Assembly (NCBI GenBank): GCA_017444245.1 | Contig: JAFSXD010000053.1 | Coordinates: forward strand, 1 to 45,927 | Direction: 5' to 3' | Source: Selenomonadaceae bacterium | GTDB lineage: Bacteria; Bacillota; Negativicutes; Selenomonadales; Selenomonadaceae | DNA length: 45,927 nt | Shown: piece by piece, positions 34,003-41,795 of the stretch | Numbering within the stretch: position 1 is the stretch's first letter | How the letters are laid out: every line of letters begins with the position of its first letter | Notes under the pieces: generated by a model | Told to the model about the DNA's origin: nothing | Database searches by the model: none | What the model saw: the letters and a program-made list of their open reading frames with translations, nothing else | Position numbers and translations under genes: made by a program

Positions 34003-34509
34003 TCAACCGCCGAGCAAAGACTGGTTGTACTCGTGAAGATATTGATTGATTAAAACCAAATCGTAGATTTTGCGCTTGATGAAAAAAGTTACAATAACGT
34101 CACCCAAATTTGTATTCGTCAACGTGTAACCGGCAGTCGACAGCAAATTTTTCGTCTGCTCAAGATTCAATTTAAGCGCGACAGCAAATGCAAGTGCCGT
34201 TTCGCGGGTGGTACGATAATTTTCGTTGTTGGCGATTTTTGAGAAGTGACGGCGGTCGATATTGGCGCGATTATACACGTCAGATTTTTTTTCGCCGCTC
34301 TCGTCAATCAAACGCATCAACATGGTTGAAAAAGTTTCGCCCTTCTCTTCTTCGTACATTTCGCGAAAATTTATTTTACTCAACGGCAACGGGGACGCCG
34401 CTAAACATAATATTGTCGGTGCAAAAAAATCTGCGCGGGCGTCTTCAAAATTTTCGTCTATAAAATTTTCGTCAATGTACTGTTGAAGTTCGGACTTTAG
34501 ATTTTCCAT
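34003..34509 (-). CDS. Helix-turn-helix-like protein paired with the vWA gene
   Basis: A 168-residue helical protein. The core ETFSTMLMRLIDESGEKKSD, then VYNRANIDRRHFSKIANNEN and a long helix with ETALAFAVALKLNLEQTKN, looks like an XRE-type helix-turn-helix in which ANIDRRHFSKI would be the recognition region. The C-terminal DVIVTFFIKRKIYDLVLINQ is also helical. I recall similar proteins encoded next to TerY-like vWA proteins, as here, but have no database hit. ATG at 34509 is preferred to the TTG at 34521, which lies nearer the octamer array. Whether it binds DNA is unproven. Confidence 0.7.
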   Translation of the reverse strand: MENLKSELQQYIDENFIDENFEDARADFFAPTILCLAASPLPLSKINFREMYEEEKGETFSTMLMRLIDESGEKKSDVYNRANIDRRHFSKIANNENYRTTRETALAFAVALKLNLEQTKNLLSTAGYTLTNTNLGDVIVTFFIKRKIYDLVLINQYLHEYNQSLLGG

Positions 34510-34525
34510 TTCAATCACCAATAAT

Positions 34526-34568
34526 TCATCGATCTATCGATCCATCGATCCAACGATCCAACGATCCA
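34526..34568. repeat. Octamer tandem repeat with variants
   Basis: Five octamers, two of them with AACGATCC in place of ATCGATCC, filling the gap between the rubrerythrin fusion and the HTH gene. Confidence 0.95.
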
Positions 34569-34569
34569 C

Positions 34570-35757
34570 TCAATAATTTTCTGCAGTGATTTCAAAATAA
34601 CTTTGCGGGTGATTGCAAACGGGACAAATATCAGGCGCGGCAGTTCCAATGACGAGATGTCCGCAATTACGGCACTCCCAAATTTGCACGCCGGCTTTTT
34701 TGAAAACTTCCTGCACTTCAACATTTTTCAAAAGTTTGCGGTAACGTTCTTCGTGATGTTTTTCAATCGCGGCGACGCCTTTAAATTGTTCCGCCAATTC
34801 GTGGAAACCTTCTTCTTCGGCTTCACGCGCCATTCGCGGATACATGTCCGTCCACTCGAAATTTTCTCCTTCAGCGGCATGCAAAAGATTTTCTGCCGTG
34901 TCTCCAAGTTCACCCAGTGCCTTGAACCAAAGTTTTGCGTGTTCCTTTTCGTTGTCCGCCGTCTTCAAGAAAAGTGCCGCAATTTGTTCGTAACCATTTT
35001 TCTTGGCGACTGACGCAAAGTAAGTGTACTTGTTGCGTGCTTGAGATTCTCCGGCGAAAGCTTCGCGCAGATTTTGTTCAGTCTTCGTGCCCTTCAAAGA
35101 TTTTTTCTCTGTGGAAATTTCCACGACGGGAACAACTTTTTCAAAATCCGTTGAAGGATGTTTACAGATTGGGCAAACAAAATCTGCCGGAATTTCTTCG
35201 CCGACGTATTCATAGCCGCAAATTCTGCAACGCCAAATAGTTTTTCCTTCAGCAGTTTTGCCGACGGGCTGGGGTTTCGGCTTGATGTGCGATTGATAGA
35301 AATTGTACGTCGTCGAAGGCACGTCACTAAGCTGTTCCATGTCAACAACTTCCGCAACGAAAATTGAATGAGTGTCCAGTTCGACTTGCTGAATGACGTT
35401 TGCGCTGATGTAGGCGTTAGTGCCTTCGGTAATGGCAAGCGTACCGTTGGCGGTGCGTTTCACTTTGTCGAAGGTGGCGAACTTGTCAACGTCCTTTCCG
35501 GATTGAAAACCAAAGTGTTTGAAAAGTTCAAAAGTCGCCGCCTCGCTGATGATTGACACGGTAAATTTTTTTGATGCCGCAATCAAATCGTGCGTGAAAT
35601 TGGATTTGTTGACGCAGATTGTGATTCTGTCCTTAGTGATTGGTGCCGCCGTGACTTGCGTGACGGTGTTGATTATGCAGGCGTTGTCCTTCGTGTCATT
35701 CTTCGAGCTCAACACGAACAGCCCGTACTGAATTTTAAACATAACTTTGCTATCCAA
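34570..35757 (-). CDS. Flavin reductase-rubredoxin-rubrerythrin fusion
   Basis: A 395-residue multi-domain redox protein. Domain 1 (about 5-155) is an FMN-binding flavin reductase of the DIM6/NTAB type ([20 protein letters not shown]). Domain 2 (about 170-215) is a rubredoxin with CRICG and CPICK. Domain 3 (about 225-345) is a rubrerythrin diiron bundle: [33 protein letters not shown] and [11 protein letters not shown] give the expected Glu/His ligands. Domain 4 is a C-terminal rubredoxin-like site with CRNCG and CPVCN. Domains 1 and 2 match the high-molecular-weight rubredoxin of acetogens. The fusion could carry electrons from NAD(P)H via FMN to peroxide reduction in one chain. I prefer TTG at 35757 (GGAG eight bases upstream) to the upstream ATG at 35844. 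Confidence 0.93.
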   Translation of the reverse strand: MDSKVMFKIQYGLFVLSSKNDTKDNACIINTVTQVTAAPITKDRITICVNKSNFTHDLIAASKKFTVSIISEAATFELFKHFGFQSGKDVDKFATFDKVKRTANGTLAITEGTNAYISANVIQQVELDTHSIFVAEVVDMEQLSDVPSTTYNFYQSHIKPKPQPVGKTAEGKTIWRCRICGYEYVGEEIPADFVCPICKHPSTDFEKVVPVVEISTEKKSLKGTKTEQNLREAFAGESQARNKYTYFASVAKKNGYEQIAALFLKTADNEKEHAKLWFKALGELGDTAENLLHAAEGENFEWTDMYPRMAREAEEEGFHELAEQFKGVAAIEKHHEERYRKLLKNVEVQEVFKKAGVQIWECRNCGHLVIGTAAPDICPVCNHPQSYFEITAENY

Positions 35758-35798
35758 AAAAATCACTCCCAAAAAACAAATTTTCTGAACTGTGTGTA

Positions 35799-35827
35799 AT
35801 TGTACCAGATTGAACGCGTCATGTAAA
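35799..35827 (-). promoter_or_regulatory. Promoter of the rubrerythrin fusion gene
   Basis: On the minus strand, TTTACA (35827-35822) and TACAAT (35804-35799) with a 17-base spacer. The inverted repeat at 35828-35852 abuts the -35. Confidence 0.6.
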
Positions 35828-35852
35828 TTGTCAACTTCATTCACAATGACAA
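35828..35852. promoter_or_regulatory. Inverted repeat next to the rubrerythrin promoter
   Basis: TTGTCA and TGACAA form a perfect dyad around 13 bases, just upstream of the -35. It fits an operator for an activator or repressor. It does not match the PerR or Fur consensus as I know them. Confidence 0.45.
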
Positions 35853-35913
35853 GTTCATTACAAAATTGAATGGCGTAAATTAATTTCGGATGATTTAAAG
35901 TCGATTGAGGTAA

Positions 35914-35960
35914 ATAACTATCCCTAAACGTGCGTATAAGTGTTGTTGAGGGGGAGTTAT
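35914..35960. other. Inverted repeat upstream of the nrdD promoter
   Basis: ATAACT and a CCC block at 35914-35923 can pair with the GGGG and AGTTAT at 35951-35960, with a long intervening loop. It ends five bases before the -35 of the nrdD promoter. It has no T run and does not look like an NrdR box. Confidence 0.35.
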
Positions 35961-35965
35961 CGGTT

Positions 35966-35994
35966 TTGATTTAAGTTTCAGATTCTGGTAAAAT
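35966..35994 (+). promoter_or_regulatory. Promoter of nrdD
   Basis: TTGATT at 35966-35971 and TAAAAT at 35989-35994 with a 17-base spacer, 45 bases before the start codon. Confidence 0.65.
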
Positions 35995-36039
35995 TCTCCA
36001 TGCGACAGAAAAATTTTTTACGAAGGGGGGGTGATTCTC

Positions 36040-38223
36040 TTGACGCTAAAAACTGTAACGAAACGGTCGGGCAACAGCGTTGTTTACGACCGCAGAAAAA
36101 TTTTCAATGCCATTGCCGGCGCAAATCGCGACGCTACTACCGAAGATAAAAAATTGACTTTGGAAGATGTGGAACGCGTGACGAATTACGTTGAGCAAAA
36201 AATTTCAGACCGTGAAGGCATTGGCGTTGAAGAAATTCAAAATGTAGTTGAAGAAGCGTTGATGGCTCACGGTTTTTTTGACGTTGCGAAACAGTACATC
36301 TTGTATCGCTACAAACACGCGCAGAGACGTGACGCCAAACAAAATTTGATGGACATCTACAAAGATATTTTCTTTGCTGATTCGGAAGACGTCGACTTAA
36401 AGCGCGACAACGCGAACATCAACGCTGATGCGTCAATGGGAATTATGCTTAAGCTCGGCGCGGAAGGATCGAAATTCTTCGTCGACAATTACGTTTTGCC
36501 GGAGGAATTTGCAAAGGCAGACAAAGAAAACTGGATTCATATCCATGACAAAGATTTCAGTTTAATAACGTTGAATTGCTGTCAAATTGATCTGCTGAAA
36601 CTTTTTCGCGGCGGATTTTCCACAGGTCATGGTTTTTTGCGCGAACCAAATTCAATTCGTGCTTATTCCGCGCTGGCGTGCATTGCCGTTCAGAGCAACC
36701 AAAATGATCAATTCGGCGGACAAAGCATAAACGCGTTTGATTACGCTATGGCTGAAGGCGTAAGAAAATCTTTCAAGAAGGCGATAAAGCTGGCGGTTAA
36801 ACGCGCCGCAGAATTTTGTGACGTTCAACCTGCCGCAGAAATTGATCTTGAAGTTTGCACTTATTCTGAAGGCGTTAATCCTGCCGCCGTAGAAAATTTG
36901 ACGAAAGTTGTCGGCACAAAGGAACTTGCCGAAAAAGTTTATAAATCTGCCTGCAGGGACGTTGAAGAGGAAACTCATCAGGCAATGGAGGCATTGATTT
37001 TCAATTTTAACACACTTCATTCACGGGCAGGAGCGCAAGTGCCCTTCAGCTCAATAAATTATGGAATGGATACAAGCCCCGAAGGCAGATTGGTAATCAG
37101 AGAAGTTTTAAACGCCACTGAAGCCGGCTTAGGCAACGGAGAAACGCCGATTTTTCCAATTTCCGTTTTCCAACTTAAAGCCGGCGTAAATTACAATATC
37201 GACGATCCAAATTACGATTTATTCCGCCAAGCTTGCAAAGTCAGCGCAAAACGTTTATTCCCAAATTTTTTGTCAATCGACGCGTCGTACAATTTGCCGT
37301 ATTACAAAAAAGGCGATTACAATTCCGTCGTCGCAACAATGGGCTGCCGCACCCGCGTAATGTCAAACGTCAACGGTCCTGAACAATCCGGCTCGCGTGG
37401 AAATTTCGCCTTCGTGACAATTAACTTGCCGAAACTTGCGATTGAATCGAAAGGCAACCTTGAAAAATTTTTCCAACTTTATGACAAGTACATAACGGTT
37501 TGTCATGACTACTTGCTTTTCCGTCTCAAGACCATTGAAGAAAAACACGTCTACAATTTCCCGTTCCTCATGGGGCAAGGCGTTTGGCTTGATTCGGATA
37601 AACTCAAGCCGACCGATAAAATCAAGGACGTTTTAAAGCATGCGTCGTACTCAATCGGATTTTGCGGACTCGCTGAATGTCTCGTGGCACTCATCGGCAA
37701 ACATCACGGGCAAAGTGAAGAGGCTCAACAACTCGGTTTGAAAATCGTCAGCCACCTTCGCCAACGTACCGACGAATACGCGAAACTTGAAACGCGAAAC
37801 TGGACGACGTTCGGAACTCCCGCCGAATCCACCGCCGGACAATTTCAAAAAGCCAATCGAAAAGATTACGGCGTAATTAAAGGCGTGACGGACAGAGATT
37901 ACATGACGAATTCAAGTCACGTTCCCGTTTATTTTCCGATTCGCGCCCATGACAAAATTCAAATCGAAGCACCTTACCATGCACTTTGCAACGCTGGGCA
38001 CATCGCGTACATCGAAATGGACGGCGACCCTACGAAAAATCTTTCAGCATTTGAAGCCGTTGTTCGCGCAATGCATGATGCGGACATGGGTTATTTCTCA
38101 ATCAACCACCCCGTCGATCGCGATCCCGTTTGCGGGTACACCGGAATAATCAAAAACGAGTGCCCGCATTGCCACAGAAAAGAAATTCAGCGCGGCACTT
38201 TCCACATCGACAGATTGAAATAA
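36040..38223 (+). CDS. nrdD: Class III anaerobic ribonucleotide reductase, lacking the glycyl-radical tail
   Basis: NrdD makes deoxyribonucleotides without oxygen. The 727-residue product starts with an ATP cone (TKRSGNSVVYDRRKIFNAIA to about 95), followed by the class III body (NADASMGIMLKLGAEGSKFF, WIHIHDKDFSLITLNCCQID, QFGGQSINAFDYAM, GFCGLAECLVALIGK). Near the end comes a zinc ribbon, DPVCGYTGIIKNECPHCHRK, whose first usual cysteine is Asp. The protein then stops at FHIDRLK. In homologues I know, this is followed by about 25-30 residues with the essential R-x-x-GY-L glycyl-radical motif. That segment is absent in all three forward frames, and an intrinsic terminator follows. No nrdG activase gene is adjacent. 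TTG at 36040 is the better start (purine run at 36024-36031); GTG at 36031 is the alternative. Confidence 0.93.
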   Translation: MTLKTVTKRSGNSVVYDRRKIFNAIAGANRDATTEDKKLTLEDVERVTNYVEQKISDREGIGVEEIQNVVEEALMAHGFFDVAKQYILYRYKHAQRRDAKQNLMDIYKDIFFADSEDVDLKRDNANINADASMGIMLKLGAEGSKFFVDNYVLPEEFAKADKENWIHIHDKDFSLITLNCCQIDLLKLFRGGFSTGHGFLREPNSIRAYSALACIAVQSNQNDQFGGQSINAFDYAMAEGVRKSFKKAIKLAVKRAAEFCDVQPAAEIDLEVCTYSEGVNPAAVENLTKVVGTKELAEKVYKSACRDVEEETHQAMEALIFNFNTLHSRAGAQVPFSSINYGMDTSPEGRLVIREVLNATEAGLGNGETPIFPISVFQLKAGVNYNIDDPNYDLFRQACKVSAKRLFPNFLSIDASYNLPYYKKGDYNSVVATMGCRTRVMSNVNGPEQSGSRGNFAFVTINLPKLAIESKGNLEKFFQLYDKYITVCHDYLLFRLKTIEEKHVYNFPFLMGQGVWLDSDKLKPTDKIKDVLKHASYSIGFCGLAECLVALIGKHHGQSEEAQQLGLKIVSHLRQRTDEYAKLETRNWTTFGTPAESTAGQFQKANRKDYGVIKGVTDRDYMTNSSHVPVYFPIRAHDKIQIEAPYHALCNAGHIAYIEMDGDPTKNLSAFEAVVRAMHDADMGYFSINHPVDRDPVCGYTGIIKNECPHCHRKEIQRGTFHIDRLK

Positions 38224-38240
38224 TTTCGTCGTAAAAAAAA

Positions 38241-38275
38241 TTTCCCGTAAGCAAAATTGCCTACGGGATTTTTTT
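38241..38275 (+). terminator. Intrinsic terminator of nrdD
   Basis: CCCGTA/TACGGG plus an inner GCAA/TTGC stem, followed by a T run, 18 bases after the nrdD stop. Confidence 0.88.
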
Positions 38276-38279
38276 ATTA

Positions 38280-38325
38280 ACTATCGATCCATCGATCCAT
38301 CGATCTATCGATCTATCAATCTAAC
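38280..38325. repeat. Octamer repeat overlapping the 3' end of the DUF3298-like gene
   Basis: Five octamers between convergent genes. The last, variant copy (ATCAATCT) supplies the TGA stop and final Leu-Asp of the minus-strand gene. Confidence 0.95.
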
Positions 38326-38936
38326 GTCGCGTCAAGATCAATTATTCCTGCCGCGTAAGGCGCAACGTCGTATTCCTGAAAAATAAAGTGCAGATGAAAA
38401 TTTTCGTCGAAGTAAAAATTCTCCGGCAAACTTTCCAAGCCTTTGAACTCGGGGAAAAGATAAATTTCATTTTTCTTGGCATAAGCCAGCAATTTTTTTG
38501 TTATGCCCTTCGGTGAATACTCCGCCTTCGCATATTCGCTTGAAATTTTTTTCAAATCTCCAAGACCAAGCAATTTTCCCGTCCGCGTGTCAAAATTCAA
38601 CGCGGCTTTGTAGTTCGACGGATGCGCCGCGCCTTCGTTGTAGTGACTGCAAAGCAGAGTTATGCTCAAAATATTTTTTTTGCTGCAAGTAATTCTGTAG
38701 TTAACTATCGACGTAATCGAATTTGGCGGTTGGCTCGACGCGCTGAAAAAATCTTTCACACGCTCAAGAATTTTTTCGTTAATCATCGAATCAACATGCG
38801 CATTTCCGGTTTTCACGACGGGATAATTGTAATCAAAAGTGCCGTTGTAATTCGCGGGCTCAATTTCCATTGCGCCGCAAATATTTTGAAACGCCAACAT
38901 CGTCAGCAAAATCATCGTACAAAAAATTTTTTTCAT
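38316..38936 (-). CDS. Exported DUF3298-like protein
   Basis: A 206-residue protein with a signal peptide (MKKIFCTMILLTMLAFQNICG). The mature part has YNYPVVKTGNAHVDSMINEK, YRITCSKKNILSITLLCSHY, then ALNFDTRTGKLLGLGDLKK and a final FHLHFIFQEYDVAPYAAG, the pattern of DUF3298/RsiV-like extracytoplasmic domains. Some relatives bind lysozyme, but no sigma factor is nearby. Its ATG overlaps the ecfA2 stop (ATGA), so it is translationally coupled to the ECF ATPase genes, in the place where ecfT would be expected. Confidence 0.8.
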   Translation of the reverse strand: MKKIFCTMILLTMLAFQNICGAMEIEPANYNGTFDYNYPVVKTGNAHVDSMINEKILERVKDFFSASSQPPNSITSIVNYRITCSKKNILSITLLCSHYNEGAAHPSNYKAALNFDTRTGKLLGLGDLKKISSEYAKAEYSPKGITKKLLAYAKKNEIYLFPEFKGLESLPENFYFDENFHLHFIFQEYDVAPYAAGIIDLDATLD

Positions 38937-39775
38937 GCCCGTTTACTTTTACCTCCCAACATTTTTAAAATTTCCCGTTCCACTTCATCAATCGTCAGGC
39001 TCAACGGGAAATTTTCAAAACCTGCGCGGGAAATTTTTTTCGCAAGAGCGGCTGTCGAAGGCGTCAAAAGTCCCGCACGTTTCAAAATTTCTTCCTGCGC
39101 AAAAAGTTTTCGCGGCGCACCGTCGAACAAAATTTCCCCGTCCGCCAAAACAATCACACGCCCCGCCAAAGCCGCAATGTCTTCCATTGAGTGCGTCACT
39201 AAAATTATCGTCACGCCCAATTTGTGAAGATTTTTTATTTCGGACAAAATTTTTTTTCGTGCGCGCGGATCTAACCCCGCAGTCGGCTCGTCCAAAATCA
39301 AATACTTCGGCTTGAGTGCCAAAATTCCCGCAATGGCAACACGTCGACGTTGACCGCCTGAAAGTTCAAACGGCGAAGAATTTTTCAGCTCGACACCAAG
39401 TCCCACCAACTTCAACGCCTCATCGACACGCGCCGCAACTTCGCTTTCACTCAACCCAAAATTGATTGGACCGAAGGCAATATCTTTTTCGACAGTCTCT
39501 TCAAAAAGTTGGTGTTCGGGATACTGAAAGACAATTCCGATGTTGCGCCGCGCAGATTTTTCTTTGACGGGCTCGCCGTCCACTTCAACGCTACCAAATT
39601 TAATTTCAATCAGCCCTGCAATAATTTGAATCAGTGTCGATTTGCCGCTTCCCGTGTGTCCCGCTATGGCAAGAAAATTTCCTTCGTCCACGCTCAAAGA
39701 AATATTTTTCAGCGCGGTTTTCTCAAAAGGCGTTTTCTCCATGTAAGTGTACGTCAAATTTTTTACGTCAATCAA
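38933..39775 (-). CDS. ecfA2: Energy-coupling factor transporter ATPase EcfA2
   Basis: One of the two ATPases that power ECF-type uptake of vitamins or metals. The 280-residue ABC protein has Walker A GHTGSGKST, the Q-loop IVFQYPEHQLFEETV typical of EcfA2/CbiO, the signature LSGGQRRRVAIAG, Walker B LILDEPTAGLDP and the switch histidine in VTHSMED. A C-terminal extension (about 220-280) is usual for the family. It overlaps ecfA1 by four bases. No ecfT membrane gene follows. Confidence 0.95.
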   Translation of the reverse strand: MIDVKNLTYTYMEKTPFEKTALKNISLSVDEGNFLAIAGHTGSGKSTLIQIIAGLIEIKFGSVEVDGEPVKEKSARRNIGIVFQYPEHQLFEETVEKDIAFGPINFGLSESEVAARVDEALKLVGLGVELKNSSPFELSGGQRRRVAIAGILALKPKYLILDEPTAGLDPRARKKILSEIKNLHKLGVTIILVTHSMEDIAALAGRVIVLADGEILFDGAPRKLFAQEEILKRAGLLTPSTAALAKKISRAGFENFPLSLTIDEVEREILKMLGGKSKRA

Positions 39776-40605
39776 TTTTTTAATTCCTTCAGCGCGGTTA
39801 TAAATTCTTCGTCCGTCAAAATATTTTTGGGAAGTTTAAAGCCGCGTCGTCTCAATCTTTCGGCAAGCTCAACGGCAACGGGAACGTCAAGACCGAGCCG
39901 TTTAATTTCGGCGGCGTCAGAAAAAATTTCTCGCGGCGTACCGATTTTTAAAATTTTTCCGTTCTCCATGAGAAAAATTCTGTCCGCGACTGCCGCTTCC
40001 TCCATGAAATGAGTGATGTAAATTATCGTCAAGCCCTGCGCGTTGAGTTTTTGCGCGGTGTCCAAAATTTCGCGCCGTCCGACGGGGTCTAACATTGCCG
40101 TCGGTTCATCGAAGACGATTATTTTTGTGCGCATTGCCAAGACGCCGGCGATAGCAATTCGCTGTTTTTGTCCTCCGCTCAATTTGCTTGGAGAAAATTT
40201 TCTGTAAGCAGTCATATTCACGGCGGCAAGTGCCGAGTCGACGCGACGCGCAATTTCCTCCGGCTCAATCCCCAAATTTTCACAGCCAAACGCCACGTCG
40301 TCTTCAACTACGGCGGCGACAATTTCGTTGTCCGGATTTTGAAAAACCATGCCGACGTTTTCGCGAACGTGCCACAAATTATTTTCGTCCGAAGTGTCGA
40401 AACCCGTCACGAAAATTTTTCCATTCGTCGGCAAAAGCAACGCGTTAAAATGTTTCGCCAGCGTCGACTTGCCGGAACCGTTTGTGCCAATGACGGAAAT
40501 AAATTCGCCTTCGTCAATGGAAAAATTCAGCCCGTCCAACGCGATTTTGCCGCCGTCGACGAGATTGTAAACATGCGTTAAATTTTCTGCGCGGATAATT
40601 TCCAA
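39772..40605 (-). CDS. ecfA1: Energy-coupling factor transporter ATPase EcfA1
   Basis: The partner ATPase of EcfA2. The 277-residue product has Walker A GTNGSGKST, the Q-loop GMVFQNPDNEIVAAVVEDD that is diagnostic of EcfA1, the signature LSGGQKQRIAIAG, Walker B IIVFDEPTAMLDP and the switch THFMEE. I prefer TTG at 40605 (GGAG eight bases upstream, giving MEIIRAENLTHVYN) to the TTG at 40626. In many Firmicutes the pair is followed by ecfT and truA; here a DUF3298-like gene follows, so EcfT must be encoded elsewhere. Confidence 0.95.
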   Translation of the reverse strand: MEIIRAENLTHVYNLVDGGKIALDGLNFSIDEGEFISVIGTNGSGKSTLAKHFNALLLPTNGKIFVTGFDTSDENNLWHVRENVGMVFQNPDNEIVAAVVEDDVAFGCENLGIEPEEIARRVDSALAAVNMTAYRKFSPSKLSGGQKQRIAIAGVLAMRTKIIVFDEPTAMLDPVGRREILDTAQKLNAQGLTIIYITHFMEEAAVADRIFLMENGKILKIGTPREIFSDAAEIKRLGLDVPVAVELAERLRRRGFKLPKNILTDEEFITALKELKN

Positions 40606-40650
40606 AATCAAAACTCCAAGTTTCAAACTCCAAATTGATGATGATAAAAA

Positions 40651-40687
40651 ATCTCCGAAGAAAATTTTCGTCGGAGATAATTTTTTT
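40651..40687 (-). terminator. Intrinsic terminator, both strands possible
   Basis: An eight-pair stem, ATCTCCGA (40651-40658) with TCGGAGAT (40671-40678), flanked by A/T runs on both sides. On the minus strand it ends the 40.7-41.0 kb gene before ecfA1. Confidence 0.85.
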
Positions 40688-40697
40688 TATCGATCGT

Positions 40698-40985
40698 CTA
40701 TTTTTCGTTGGCTTTACTTTCTTCAGCCTTTGCATTTTCGTCAACTGGGGGCTTTTCTTCCTTAGCTGACTCCTCCGCTTTTCTGCCGCTAATTTTGCTG
40801 AAAAGAGCTTGAGCCTTCAAAGTTTTTTCGTCGAGCGGCTTCGTATATTTTTCAGTTTTTGACAACTCCTCAAGCGCACTCTCCAAAACGTAGCCGCTGT
40901 TAATCAAGTAGTCAATATCGTTTTGCTCGTAAAAAGCTCCGTTGGGTGCTTTGAAATTTGAAAGTTTCTTCTGCTTTACTGCCAT
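40698..40985 (-). CDS. Small hypothetical protein with charged tail
   Basis: I do not recognise this 95-residue protein. It starts MAVKQKKLSNFKAPNGAFYE, has a short helical core (DIDYLINSGYVLESALEELSK), and ends in a long Glu/Lys/Ala-rich tail (AEESAKEEKPPVDENAKAEE and onward) that is probably disordered. No membrane segment or signal peptide is seen. ATG at 40985 has GGGGGAA eight bases upstream; the earlier in-frame start at 41042 lacks one. A clear terminator follows. Confidence 0.7.
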   Translation of the reverse strand: MAVKQKKLSNFKAPNGAFYEQNDIDYLINSGYVLESALEELSKTEKYTKPLDEKTLKAQALFSKISGRKAEESAKEEKPPVDENAKAEESKANEK

Positions 40986-41083
40986 AATAATTTCCCCCCA
41001 CGCCAAATTAATTGAATAGCATGATACAACAAAATTTTTCACTTTGCAACAATTTCTGCGAACAAAAAATCTCCGCCAAACTT

Positions 41084-41701
41084 TTAACTGCTCTTTTTGT
41101 CGCTGATAAACTCTTTTACTGCTTGATAAATTTTTCCGCCCCTATCCTTAAATTTTTTCCCCAGATTACTGTTGACATCAGTTTTTGTCTTTGAACTCTG
41201 TATAATTTTTACAGCCTCGTCAATTTCAGCATCTGTTTTCAAAATTTTTCTCAATGCCATTTTCAATTCGGTCAAATTATTTTTCGTAGCAGTGGGAGTA
41301 CTTTCGGCGTCAGATTTTTTGGGAATAAATTGAACTTCATTTTTTGTCAAATCGCTAACAAGTTTTAAATCAATTCCAAATTTTTTGCAGTAATTAGGCA
41401 AAACTGCGTATCCGCCATCGTTTGACACAATGTAATAAAAATTCTCTTCGCTCATTTTTTCATGAATCAAAAATCCAAGATAGGTGCAAAGTTGAAAGTC
41501 CAGCGCATTTTTTTCCTTTACATCGACTCTTTGAAATTGAATGTCGGCTTTTGATTCATTAATTCGCCTGTGCATTCCGAAAGTCAAGGTATCTGCGTTT
41601 TCACTGTAAAAAATAATTACAACGTCATTTTCTGTGAGCTTTGAAATTCCGTTTAATCCGTTGACGTGCACATTTTCATAATCGATTAAAAAGTAGTTCA
41701 T
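41084..41701 (-). CDS. PIN/NYN-like domain protein
   Basis: A 205-residue protein. The N-terminal 130 residues look like a PIN/NYN nuclease-like domain: MNYFLIDYENVHVNGLNGI with an early Asp, then VIIFYSENADTLTF, LDFQLCTYLGFLIH, and a typical late NDGGYAVLPNYCKKFGI. The acidic residues that bind metal in active PIN domains (D7, the Asp of LDFQ, the Asp of SNDGGY) are present. The C-terminal 70 residues are a Lys-rich helical region. RNA is the likely substrate (inferred). ATG at 41701 with GAAGGA upstream is chosen over the ORF start at 41788. Confidence 0.8.
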   Translation of the reverse strand: MNYFLIDYENVHVNGLNGISKLTENDVVIIFYSENADTLTFGMHRRINESKADIQFQRVDVKEKNALDFQLCTYLGFLIHEKMSEENFYYIVSNDGGYAVLPNYCKKFGIDLKLVSDLTKNEVQFIPKKSDAESTPTATKNNLTELKMALRKILKTDAEIDEAVKIIQSSKTKTDVNSNLGKKFKDRGGKIYQAVKEFISDKKSS

Positions 41702-41745
41702 AATGTGTCCTTCGCTGTTAAAAAATTTTTCTGTATTGTAACACA

Positions 41746-41773
41746 AAAAATCTCCGCCAACATTCGACGGAGA
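41746..41773 (-). terminator. Intrinsic terminator of the 41.8-42.3 kb gene
   Basis: TCTCCG (41751-41756) pairs with CGGAGA (41768-41773). On the minus strand the hairpin is followed by TTTTTT. Its stem matches the terminator at 40651. Confidence 0.8.
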
Positions 41774-41795
41774 AAATTTTTTCTGCAAAATTTTT

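Noticed and set aside
35828-35852. TTGACA as the -35 of the rubrerythrin promoter
   Set aside because: It would be 24 bases from the TACAAT -10, too far. TTTACA at 35827-35822 has the proper 17-base spacing.
35880-36039. Riboswitch or NrdR boxes in the nrdD leader
   Set aside because: The inverted repeat lies upstream of the promoter, so it is not transcribed from it, and I saw no sequence matching the NrdR box.
38130-38160. DPVCGYTG as the glycyl-radical site of NrdD
   Set aside because: It resembles the motif, but it lacks the conserved Arg and is followed directly by CPHC, so it fits the first knuckle of the zinc ribbon better. An alignment should confirm this.
38224-38280. A frameshift hiding the NrdD glycyl-radical segment
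   Set aside because: All three forward frames after the stop were read up to the terminator and none encodes a GY-L-type motif, so a single base change in this region would not restore it.
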